From positions 1-13,009 of the forward strand of contig CAKQGY010000015.1 in NCBI GenBank assembly GCA_934234055.1: a stretch of 13,009 bases of DNA, in the 5' to 3' direction. Of this stretch, positions 6,853 to 13,009 are shown piece by piece. Below the pieces are notes generated by a model. The model was not told the DNA's origin and did not search any database. It saw nothing but the letters and a program-made list of their open reading frames with translations. Position numbers and translations under genes: made by a program. The stretch is from an uncultured Alphaproteobacteria bacterium. GTDB taxonomy: Bacteria > Pseudomonadota > Alphaproteobacteria > CAAHEQ01 > UBA3637. How positions within the stretch are numbered: position 1 is the stretch's first letter; each line of letters opens with the position of its first letter.

Positions 6853-8628
6853 ATGGATTTTGTCAACCTGCCAATTCTGATTTTTGCGGTTTTGCTGTGC
6901 ATTTCCATTTTAACCAGCCTGTTTTCCACACGGGCGGGAATCCCATTGATTCTGATCTTTTTGTGTGTGGGACTGGTGGTCGGAACCGGCGGGTTTGAAA
7001 CCTTGGAAGCCCTGCGACGGCCGAAAATCTGCTTTTTCATCGGATCACTAGCCTTGGCTCTGATCTTGTTTGACAGCGGTTTTCAGACAAAAATGCAAAA
7101 CTATCGCGCGGCAGCCAAGCCGTCTTTGATACTGGCAACCGTGGGGGTTATTGCGACAGCGGGATTGTTGGCCCCGTTTGCGCACTGGATCTTGCATATT
7201 GATTGGATACCTGCGTTTTTATTGGCCTCTATTATCAGTTCGACGGATTCGGCAGCCGTGTTCTTCTTGCTGCGTTCGCAAGGCATTACCCTGCGCGAAA
7301 AAGTTAAAGCGACCTTGGAAGTGGAATCCGGTGCCAATGATCCGATGGCTATCTTTTTAACCGTGTCATGCATTACACTGATTCAGCAGCAACTGTCTGG
7401 GGAGCAATTATCCTATACAACGATGGGGCTGTTATTCCTGGGACAATTATTGATCGGGGGGGGAGCCGGTTATATGCTGGGGCGCCTGATACAAATAATT
7501 ATCAACTGGGTTAAATTGGAAAGTGCCCTGTATCCGATTTTTGTGACGGGGTTGGTTCTGATCGGATTTTCTATCACGAATATGCTGGGCGGGTCGGGAT
7601 ATATGGCCGTGTATATCGCAGGTCTGTTGGTCGGGAATTGCAAGATCCAAGCCAGACAACAGATTTCCAAATTCCAACAAACTTTAACCTGGCTATCGCA
7701 AATTACAATGTTTACCTGCTTGGGGTTGTTCGTGACGGTTACGGGATTAAAAGCTTATTGGCAACCGGCGTTGGCGTTGGGAGTGCTTTTGATGCTGTTC
7801 ACACGGCCGGTGATGGTTTGGTTGATTTTAAGCTTCTTTCGGCAATATTCGGCGCAGGAAAAAAACTTTATCTCGTTTGTGGGACTGCGCGGAGCAACTT
7901 CTATATTGCTGGCCCTGATGCCAGTGGTGTATGCTTTGGATTTTTCGGACGCCTTTTTCAATATCATTTTCGTAATGGTGCTGATGAGCCTGTCTATTCA
8001 AGGTTTCTTTATCCCGAAAATGGCACGGCTGTGCCATGTGGCAGTGCCCAGCACACATCCCGATCCGGCCGAGGCAGAATTAGACTTACCGGGACTGGCG
8101 GACAGTTCGTTGATTCTATATCAATTGACGGACACGAGCCCGGCTGTGCAAGGGACAAAGATTCCCCGCTGGGCCGAGCCGAGCTTGGTTGTGCGTGAGG
8201 GGATTGCCTATTTTGCAGGCGGTGTGTTAAAGCGCCTGAAAAGTGGAGACAAAGTATATGTCTTCTTACCATCCAACAGTCGACGGGATACGTTGGATCG
8301 ATTATATGGCGATGGTGAAAATGCAACAGCAGAAGAAACACGCGATATTTTCGGAGACTTTCCGATTGAACCTACCACGACTTTCGGTGAACTGTCGGCC
8401 TTGTATGGTATCAAAGTGCCCGAGCAGATCTGCAACACCGGCATTGCCGATTTTATGACACATGAATTGACGGATATAGAAATCGGTGATCGGCTATCCC
8501 TGGATACCGTGGAGTTGGTTGTGAGAGCCTTGGAAGACGGTGCTCCGACCGAAATCGGATTGGATATTGATCCCAACCGGGCGCGATCGTTCTATGCAAA
8601 AACGCAGAATATCAAGGCTAAAATCTAG
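6853..8628 (+). CDS. nhaP2: K+/H+ antiporter, NhaP2/CvrA-like, with cytoplasmic TrkA-C-type domain
   Basis: CPA-family inner-membrane antiporter expected to exchange cytoplasmic K+ (or Na+) for protons and to help control cell volume and pH. The first ~395 residues contain around a dozen hydrophobic segments. The conserved ion-site motifs are present: STDSAAVF (130-137, D132) and ESGANDPMAIFL (158-169, N162/D163), plus VGLRGA (343-348, R346). The soluble C-terminus (about 410-591) matches the NhaP2/CvrA arrangement of a TrkA-C (RCK_C) domain, recognisable in VVREG...LKSGDKVYVF (446-471), followed by an acidic domain. The length (591) is close to E. coli CvrA (~578). The ribosome site is AGGAGAGG (6835-6842), 10 nt from ATG 6853, inside the end of the LOG gene. 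A run of eight G (7456-7463) encodes Gly202-204. No convincing terminator follows; the next promoter starts 6 nt after the stop. Confidence 0.9.
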   Translation: MDFVNLPILIFAVLLCISILTSLFSTRAGIPLILIFLCVGLVVGTGGFETLEALRRPKICFFIGSLALALILFDSGFQTKMQNYRAAAKPSLILATVGVIATAGLLAPFAHWILHIDWIPAFLLASIISSTDSAAVFFLLRSQGITLREKVKATLEVESGANDPMAIFLTVSCITLIQQQLSGEQLSYTTMGLLFLGQLLIGGGAGYMLGRLIQIIINWVKLESALYPIFVTGLVLIGFSITNMLGGSGYMAVYIAGLLVGNCKIQARQQISKFQQTLTWLSQITMFTCLGLFVTVTGLKAYWQPALALGVLLMLFTRPVMVWLILSFFRQYSAQEKNFISFVGLRGATSILLALMPVVYALDFSDAFFNIIFVMVLMSLSIQGFFIPKMARLCHVAVPSTHPDPAEAELDLPGLADSSLILYQLTDTSPAVQGTKIPRWAEPSLVVREGIAYFAGGVLKRLKSGDKVYVFLPSNSRRDTLDRLYGDGENATAEETRDIFGDFPIEPTTTFGELSALYGIKVPEQICNTGIADFMTHELTDIEIGDRLSLDTVELVVRALEDGAPTEIGLDIDPNRARSFYAKTQNIKAKI

Positions 8629-8634
8629 TCCGGT

Positions 8635-8663
8635 TTGACATTTTTCGGATTTTGTGCTATACT
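8635..8663 (+). promoter_or_regulatory. Strong sigma70-like promoter of the 487-aa gene
   Basis: Consensus TTGACA (8635-8640) is followed after exactly 17 nt by TATACT (8658-8663), which is itself preceded by TG to give an extended -10 (TGCTATACT). Transcription should start near 8670, leaving a 20-nt leader with AGGAGGA (8677-8683) 6 nt before the ATG. This is one of the best promoters in the window, so the gene is probably well expressed independently of the antiporter. Confidence 0.88.
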
Positions 8664-8689
8664 GACTCTTATCAGCAGGAGGAATCGTT

Positions 8690-10153
8690 ATGCCAAAACA
8701 CGAATCTTTTGACGAGTTTTTGAAATACAAAAATATCTTGTTTCAAGCGGTGCATTATCAAATGAAGCTTGAACACTTGATGTCTGTGGACTTTGCGCCC
8801 AATAAATATCTGGCTTCACGGACGGATTATATGTATTTTCGGCAATGTTGGGCCAAGCCGTTCGGGAATTACCTAAAAATGAAGTATAAAGCAAAGGACG
8901 AACAATCGGCTTTTACATCCAAGGCGCAAGCTGATTTGGCCGTCTTGTTAAAGCTGGACAGCCCCGATAAAATTACAAAATCTGTGTTCCACAAAATGTA
9001 TCGTATGCCGATGGGGCAAATTATCCATACCGGTGAGCAAATGCAGGCTCAATCCGAAAAAAACGTTCAACAACCGACACCGGAGAAAAAATACATGAAT
9101 AAAACCGCTATCACTTTGGGTATGACCGCTATGTTCGCATTGGGCTTTATGATCAACAGTATCGCCAGCAAAACAAAATTCCAAGAAAATGAACCGGTCA
9201 AACAAGAACAACGCGCTCCGGAAAATACTGCCACTGTGCAAGCCCAAGCAGTGCCTGTAAATGTCCGGGATCAAAAAACGACAACCAACGAAGATGACAT
9301 CACTTTCGTGGTGGATACAGAACATACCAAAGCCCCCGAATGGTTAAAGGCCAACCGTCCGGTAGAGGGAAAGTGGCGGGCGATGCGTGAACCCAATAAA
9401 CGCAACACAACCGTTAAAGATGCTATGCCCCGTCTGATGACAACCGAGTTTGATTATATCTACAATACCATGTCGGATAATAATAAGACGATTCAACAAG
9501 TTGCAGACGATTTTTATGCGCAACGACGTCTGAAACTGTTTGATCCGAAAATCAATGTCATCAATCCGGAAACTTACAAAACAGAGACCTTGCATGTGAT
9601 GAGTATGTACATGCCGTCAGTTATCCAAGAAGTCAACAATTATGTTCAAAATATGCGCGATGTGTTGTCACCTTTGACGCAGGAAGAACAATTGGCCGCA
9701 ATGCGTGCCTTTGGTCCCAGCATCGGATTTGCCGTAACAAAGCAACAAGAATGGCTGAGCCAACACCCGCAAGAAGCTCGTCAGGCAGCTTTCGTAATCC
9801 GACAAACAGCCCAAGATCAAATGATTAAAAATAATGCCAACACCAAAAATTTAAGCACGGTAATAGCTTATACTTTGGCGGCAACAGAAAGCTATCGAAG
9901 CACAAAATCATCGGATAATCAAGGACTTCTGCTGGTTGCGGATCGTGTCATTCGCGACCTGGGGAAAGTCAGTATCAAGGATCTGAAACGGCAGCAAGAA
10001 CGATCGGTGCAATCCAAAAATAACGAGACACCTGCACCCGGCGATAAACGCGAGTATCCGTGGAAAGACATTGCCCTGTGGACAGCCTTGCTGGGAGCGG
10101 CAGCTTGGGCATATTATGAAGCCAACAAGTTTTTCTATGGCTCCGGCCGTTAA
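8690..10153 (+). CDS. Membrane protein of unknown family, 487 aa, two predicted TM segments
   Basis: I do not recognise the family. The N-terminal ~135 residues are soluble, aromatic and Lys-rich (for example DYMYFRQCWAKPFGNYLKMKYK, about 46-67). A first hydrophobic segment lies at 139-158. It is followed by a Gln/Pro/Glu-rich linker (165-200) and a mostly helical domain (205-430). Then comes a polar Lys/Pro linker (431-456) and a second hydrophobic segment at 461-477, with a 10-residue tail. A likely topology is N-in, central domain periplasmic, C-in. The stretch VIAYTLAATESYRS (391-404) followed by GLLL (412-415) faintly recalls the Glu-Ser...Gly-Leu pattern of lytic transglycosylase folds; this is only a hint. 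Start chosen by AGGAGGA at 8677-8683. The gene is monocistronic, with its own consensus promoter and terminator. The coding call is firm; the function is open. Confidence 0.85.
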   Translation: MPKHESFDEFLKYKNILFQAVHYQMKLEHLMSVDFAPNKYLASRTDYMYFRQCWAKPFGNYLKMKYKAKDEQSAFTSKAQADLAVLLKLDSPDKITKSVFHKMYRMPMGQIIHTGEQMQAQSEKNVQQPTPEKKYMNKTAITLGMTAMFALGFMINSIASKTKFQENEPVKQEQRAPENTATVQAQAVPVNVRDQKTTTNEDDITFVVDTEHTKAPEWLKANRPVEGKWRAMREPNKRNTTVKDAMPRLMTTEFDYIYNTMSDNNKTIQQVADDFYAQRRLKLFDPKINVINPETYKTETLHVMSMYMPSVIQEVNNYVQNMRDVLSPLTQEEQLAAMRAFGPSIGFAVTKQQEWLSQHPQEARQAAFVIRQTAQDQMIKNNANTKNLSTVIAYTLAATESYRSTKSSDNQGLLLVADRVIRDLGKVSIKDLKRQQERSVQSKNNETPAPGDKREYPWKDIALWTALLGAAAWAYYEANKFFYGSGR

Positions 10154-10160
10154 ATCAACC

Positions 10161-10187
10161 TCCCCTGCCCTGTGGTGGGGGATTTTT
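10161..10187 (+). terminator. Intrinsic terminator of the 487-aa gene
   Basis: TCCCCTGCC (10161-10169) pairs with GGTGGGGGA (10174-10182) through nine pairs, including two G-T wobbles, around a CTGT loop, followed by T5. It begins 7 nt after the stop codon. Confidence 0.85.
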
Positions 10188-10208
10188 ATGTTCGGTATCG
10201 GATAAGCC

Positions 10209-10237
10209 TTGACTTTTAGGGGATTTTCGGATAAAGT
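10209..10237 (+). promoter_or_regulatory. Sigma70-like promoter of the fucosyltransferase-ettA unit
   Basis: TTGACT (10209-10214) and TAAAGT (10232-10237) are spaced by 17 nt, giving a start near 10244 and a leader of about 28 nt. It sits between the upstream terminator and the next gene, so it is the natural promoter for that gene. No terminator or further promoter is evident before ettA, so ettA probably uses it too. Confidence 0.65.
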
Positions 10238-10271
10238 ATATTGATTTTAAATCCAGAAGGAAGGCTATTTG

Positions 10272-11222
10272 ATGAAACAAATTAAAATAGGTTATTGCGA
10301 TTTCGGAGACAACTTTAATCCAGAGACACACCTCTTTACGAAGTTATTACAAACAAAATATGAGGTAATTATCTCGGATACTCCCGATTATCTATTCTAT
10401 GCTACAGCCGGGCAAGAACACCATTCTTTTGATGGTATCCGAATTTACTATACGGGTGAAAATGTTATTCCTAATTTTAATTGTTGTGATTATGCATTTG
10501 GTTTTGCCCCCCTCTCATTTCAAGATCGTTATATGAGGCTGCCACTTTGGGCATTCAACCTGGCCGGGGTTAAACGGGCACAAAAACGCTCATTTTCATC
10601 TGACTTAACCTCTCGCCCATTTTGTGCAACAGTCATTAGTAATAGCAAACAAACCGACGGAATTAGAAATCAATTTTTTAATATGCTGAATGAATACAAG
10701 CCACTCGCATCAGGCGGACAATGGCAAAATAATGTCGGAGGTCCTGTTGCAGATAAAATTATCTTTCAATCAAAATATAAGTTTACAATGGCTTTTGAAA
10801 ATACCTATGCCCCGGGATATACAACTGAGAAAATTTTAGATGCTTTTATCTCAGATACTATACCTATTTATTATGGGGATCCTTTGGTCATACAAGATTT
10901 TAACCCAAGAGCCTTTATCAATGCCCATGATTTTTCGTCTCTGGAAGATTTGAAAAATTATGTCATACACGTTGATCAAGATGATAATCTATATCAATCC
11001 ATCTTTGAGCAACCTGTTTTTCAACAAAATGTATTAGACAAATATTCAACCCGAGCAATCTTGAACTTTTTGTCTCACATTATTGAACAACCCTATAATC
11101 AAGCTCGCCGCCGCTTTTATATGAAACCATATCAAGATATCGATGTTATAAATATAAAAACGAGAGATATAAAAGCAATTATTAATTCATTTACAAAAAC
11201 AAAAGTATTTAAAATAAAATAA
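10272..11222 (+). CDS. Alpha-1,3/1,4-fucosyltransferase family (GT10) glycosyltransferase
   Basis: Cytoplasmic-face glycosyltransferase expected to move fucose from GDP-fucose to an acceptor sugar, probably in lipopolysaccharide O-antigen or a capsule-type glycan. The GT10 hallmark is clear at residues 168-204: KYKFTMAFEN, then GYTTEKILDAF, then IPIYYGDP. Other family features are TGEN (61-64, E63 corresponding to the catalytic-base region) and SNSK...R (123-132). The 316-residue length fits a bacterial GT10 without the heptad repeats of Helicobacter enzymes. The tail (290-316) is Lys/Ile-rich and may bind membrane. ATG 10272 is preferred, with AAGGAAGG at 10257-10264; a TTG three bases upstream is possible. 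The gene is distinctly A+T-rich (20 G+C of 60 at 10321-10380, against 35 of 60 in ettA at 11401-11460), suggesting acquisition. No GDP-fucose synthesis genes are nearby. Whether the true donor is fucose is inferred from the family. Confidence 0.88.
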   Translation: MKQIKIGYCDFGDNFNPETHLFTKLLQTKYEVIISDTPDYLFYATAGQEHHSFDGIRIYYTGENVIPNFNCCDYAFGFAPLSFQDRYMRLPLWAFNLAGVKRAQKRSFSSDLTSRPFCATVISNSKQTDGIRNQFFNMLNEYKPLASGGQWQNNVGGPVADKIIFQSKYKFTMAFENTYAPGYTTEKILDAFISDTIPIYYGDPLVIQDFNPRAFINAHDFSSLEDLKNYVIHVDQDDNLYQSIFEQPVFQQNVLDKYSTRAILNFLSHIIEQPYNQARRRFYMKPYQDIDVINIKTRDIKAIINSFTKTKVFKIK

Positions 11223-11226
11223 GGAG
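11221..11226 (+). promoter_or_regulatory. Ribosome binding site of ettA overlapping the upstream stop codon
   Basis: AAGGAG, 8 nt before ATG 11235. Its first two A residues are the last two bases of the fucosyltransferase TAA (11220-11222), so ettA translation is probably coupled to the A+T-rich gene in front of it. Confidence 0.85.
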
Positions 11227-11234
11227 AACAAAAT

Positions 11235-12908
11235 ATGCCTGCCTATCAATATATTTATGTCATGAAAGACCTATGTAAGACTTTTCCGGGAGGAAAAGAA
11301 GTCTTGAAACACATCTGGCTGTCTTTTTTCCCAGGAGCCAAAATCGGAGTGTTGGGTCCAAACGGTGCCGGTAAGTCAACGCTCTTAAAAATTATGGCCG
11401 GCCTGGATGAAAATTATACCGGTGAAGCCTGGGCCGCCGACGGGGTCAAAGTCGGCTATCTGCCGCAAGAACCGCAACTGGATTCTACAAAAACCGTTAT
11501 GGAAAATGTTATGGATGGCGTGGGGACAGTGCGCGACCTGATGAAACGATGGGAGGAAGTCAATGCGGCTTTTTGCGACCCTGATGCTGATATGGATAAA
11601 CTGCTGGCCGAGCAAGCCGAACTGCAAGAAAAAATTGACGCCTGCAACGGGTGGGAGTTGGAACGCACAATTGAAATTGCTATGGACGCTTTGCGTTGCC
11701 CGCCGGGAGATTGGGGCGTAGATAAACTTTCGGGGGGCGAAAAAAGACGCGTGGCCTTGTGCCGATTGCTGCTGTCAAAACCGGATATGCTGCTGCTGGA
11801 TGAGCCGACAAACCATTTGGATGCAGAATCGATTGCCTGGCTGCAAACTTTCTTAAAAAACTATACCGGGACGGTGGTAATGGTCACACACGATCGCTAT
11901 TTCCTGGACAATGTGACGGGCTGGATCTTGGAAATGGATCGCGGAGAAGGAATCCCCTATGAAGGCAATTACACCAGTTGGTTAGAGCAAAAGCAAAAAC
12001 GCTTGGAGCAAGAACAAAATGCCGAAAAGAATCGGCAAAAAACCCTGGCCGAAGAATTAGAATGGGTGCGACAATCACCAAAAGCGCGACAGGCCAAGTC
12101 CAAAGCGCGTATCACAGCGTATGAGGAGCTTTTGAAAAAGTCCACGGAAAAAGCTCCTGATGTGGCGCAAATTATTATTCCACCGGGGCCACGCTTGGGA
12201 AATTTAGTGTTGAAAGCCGAACATTTGAAAAAAGCCTATGGCGATAAATTGTTATTTGAAGATTTAAACTTTAATCTACCGGCCGGCGGAATCGTGGGTG
12301 TGATAGGCCCCAATGGTGCCGGTAAGACAACTTTGATGCGCATTATCACCGGGCAGGAAAAGCCCGATAACGGCTCGTTTCGTATTGGCGATACCGTTAA
12401 ATTGGGCTATGTGGATCAATCGCGAGATGCCCTGAATGACAATAATACTGTATGGCAGGAAATCTCAGGCGGGCTGGATATCCTAACGCTGGGGAAACGC
12501 GAAGTCAACTCGCGCTCTTATGCGGCGCAATTCAACTTTAAGGGAGCCGATCAGCAAAAAAAGGTAGGTGTCTTGTCCGGCGGAGAACGCAACCGTGTGC
12601 ATATGGCAAAAATGCTGAAATCCGGGGCGAATGTGCTGCTGTTGGACGAGCCGACAAATGACCTGGATGTGGATACTTTACGGGCGTTGGAAGAGGCCTT
12701 GATGGACTTTCCGGGGTGTGCCGTTATTACATCACACGATCGCTGGTTCTTGGATCGTTTGGCAACACATATCTTGGCGTTTGAGGGAGATAGTCAAGTC
12801 GTCTTTTTTGAAGGAAATTATGCCGAATATGAGGCTGATCGCAAGCGGCGATTGGGTGTAGAGGCCGATCAACCGCACAGAATAAAATACAAACCGATTG
12901 AACGATAA
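11235..12908 (+). CDS. ettA: Energy-dependent translational throttle protein EttA (ABC-F)
   Basis: Cytoplasmic ABC-F ATPase that binds the ribosomal E site and gates entry into elongation according to the ATP/ADP ratio. There are two ABC domains in one 557-residue chain with no membrane segments. Domain 1: Walker A GPNGAGKS (41-48), signature LSGGE (165-169), Walker B MLLLDE (185-190) and His219. Domain 2: Walker A GPNGAGKT (358-365), LSGGE (447-451), Walker B VLLLDE (467-472) and His501. The interdomain linker (about 245-315) is charged and contains SPKARQAKSKARI (281-293), the P-site-tRNA-interacting region of the family. The EttA-type opening (YVMKDLCKTFPGGKEVLK) and the length close to E. 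coli EttA (555) separate it from Uup, YheS and YbiT. It lies 12 nt behind the fucosyltransferase gene. No terminator is visible after it. Confidence 0.95.
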   Translation: MPAYQYIYVMKDLCKTFPGGKEVLKHIWLSFFPGAKIGVLGPNGAGKSTLLKIMAGLDENYTGEAWAADGVKVGYLPQEPQLDSTKTVMENVMDGVGTVRDLMKRWEEVNAAFCDPDADMDKLLAEQAELQEKIDACNGWELERTIEIAMDALRCPPGDWGVDKLSGGEKRRVALCRLLLSKPDMLLLDEPTNHLDAESIAWLQTFLKNYTGTVVMVTHDRYFLDNVTGWILEMDRGEGIPYEGNYTSWLEQKQKRLEQEQNAEKNRQKTLAEELEWVRQSPKARQAKSKARITAYEELLKKSTEKAPDVAQIIIPPGPRLGNLVLKAEHLKKAYGDKLLFEDLNFNLPAGGIVGVIGPNGAGKTTLMRIITGQEKPDNGSFRIGDTVKLGYVDQSRDALNDNNTVWQEISGGLDILTLGKREVNSRSYAAQFNFKGADQQKKVGVLSGGERNRVHMAKMLKSGANVLLLDEPTNDLDVDTLRALEEALMDFPGCAVITSHDRWFLDRLATHILAFEGDSQVVFFEGNYAEYEADRKRRLGVEADQPHRIKYKPIER

Positions 12909-12915
12909 TTTTTCC

Positions 12916-12944
12916 TTGACAGTATTGAGGATATATGTCATAAT
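12916..12944 (+). promoter_or_regulatory. Strong sigma70-like promoter downstream of ettA
   Basis: Consensus TTGACA (12916-12921) is followed by a 17-nt spacer and CATAAT (12939-12944), the latter preceded by TG (12936-12937) as an extended -10. It begins 8 nt after the ettA stop and points to the right, with predicted transcription from about 12951. Confidence 0.82.
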
Positions 12945-12986
12945 ATGCTATGGAATGAGTGAGCAGTCAGCAGAGAGGTATCCCCG

Positions 12987-13009
12987 ATGAAGCGGCAAAG
13001 GACATATTC
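12987..13009 (+). CDS. Probable start of a new gene (only the first codons visible)
   Basis: ATG at 12987 follows AGAGG (12974-12978) with an 8-nt spacer and lies about 36 nt downstream of the predicted transcription start. It would encode M-K-R-Q-R-T-Y before the window ends. Too little is present to name it. A different start, or a non-coding RNA made from the same promoter, cannot be excluded. Confidence 0.4.

Noticed and set aside
8629..8653. Possible terminator after nhaP2 (TCCG...CGGA followed by TTTT)
   Set aside because: Only four pairs around a 13-nt loop, overlapping the -35 box of the next gene; too weak to call.

Overview
The window looks like chromosomal DNA of a Gram-negative bacterium. 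The evidence is an inner/outer-membrane type RND efflux pump, a PssA-Psd phosphatidylethanolamine pathway and an EttA-type ABC-F protein. The short Psd paired with a downstream pssA is the arrangement common in Alphaproteobacteria, so an alphaproteobacterium of moderate G+C is my best guess. That is an inference, since no rRNA or species marker is present. Promoters are ordinary sigma70-like TTGACA-N17 boxes, and most genes carry clear AGGAG-type ribosome binding sites.

Layout. 1-970 (minus strand): psd followed by the 5' part of pssA, a translationally coupled operon for phosphatidylethanolamine synthesis. 1058-1210 (plus): promoter, tRNA-Leu(CAG) with encoded CCA, and an intrinsic terminator. 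1223-1420 (plus): an unrecognised 65-residue basic protein. 1436-1459: a terminator shared by convergent genes. 1465-5715 (minus): a membrane fusion protein and an HAE1-type RND pump in one operon, without an outer-membrane channel gene. 5716-5827: an A+T-rich divergent promoter region with repeats. 5828-8628 (plus): a LOG-like nucleotide hydrolase homologue with an unusual C-terminal extension, and an NhaP2/CvrA-like K+/H+ antiporter 5 nt downstream.

8635-10187 (plus): a self-contained unit of strong promoter, a 487-residue protein of unknown family with two predicted membrane segments, and a terminator. 10209-12908 (plus): promoter, an A+T-rich GT10 fucosyltransferase gene (probably acquired) and ettA, whose ribosome binding site overlaps the fucosyltransferase stop codon. 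12916-13009: another near-consensus promoter and what appears to be the first codons of a new gene.

Most of the window is envelope biology: phospholipid head groups, drug efflux, cation homeostasis and surface glycan fucosylation. tRNA-Leu and the translation factor EttA are the exceptions. I see no CRISPR array, insertion sequence, phage gene or toxin-antitoxin pair. The parts least explained by known families are the 487-residue membrane protein, the small protein behind the tRNA terminator, and the extended LOG protein linked to the antiporter.
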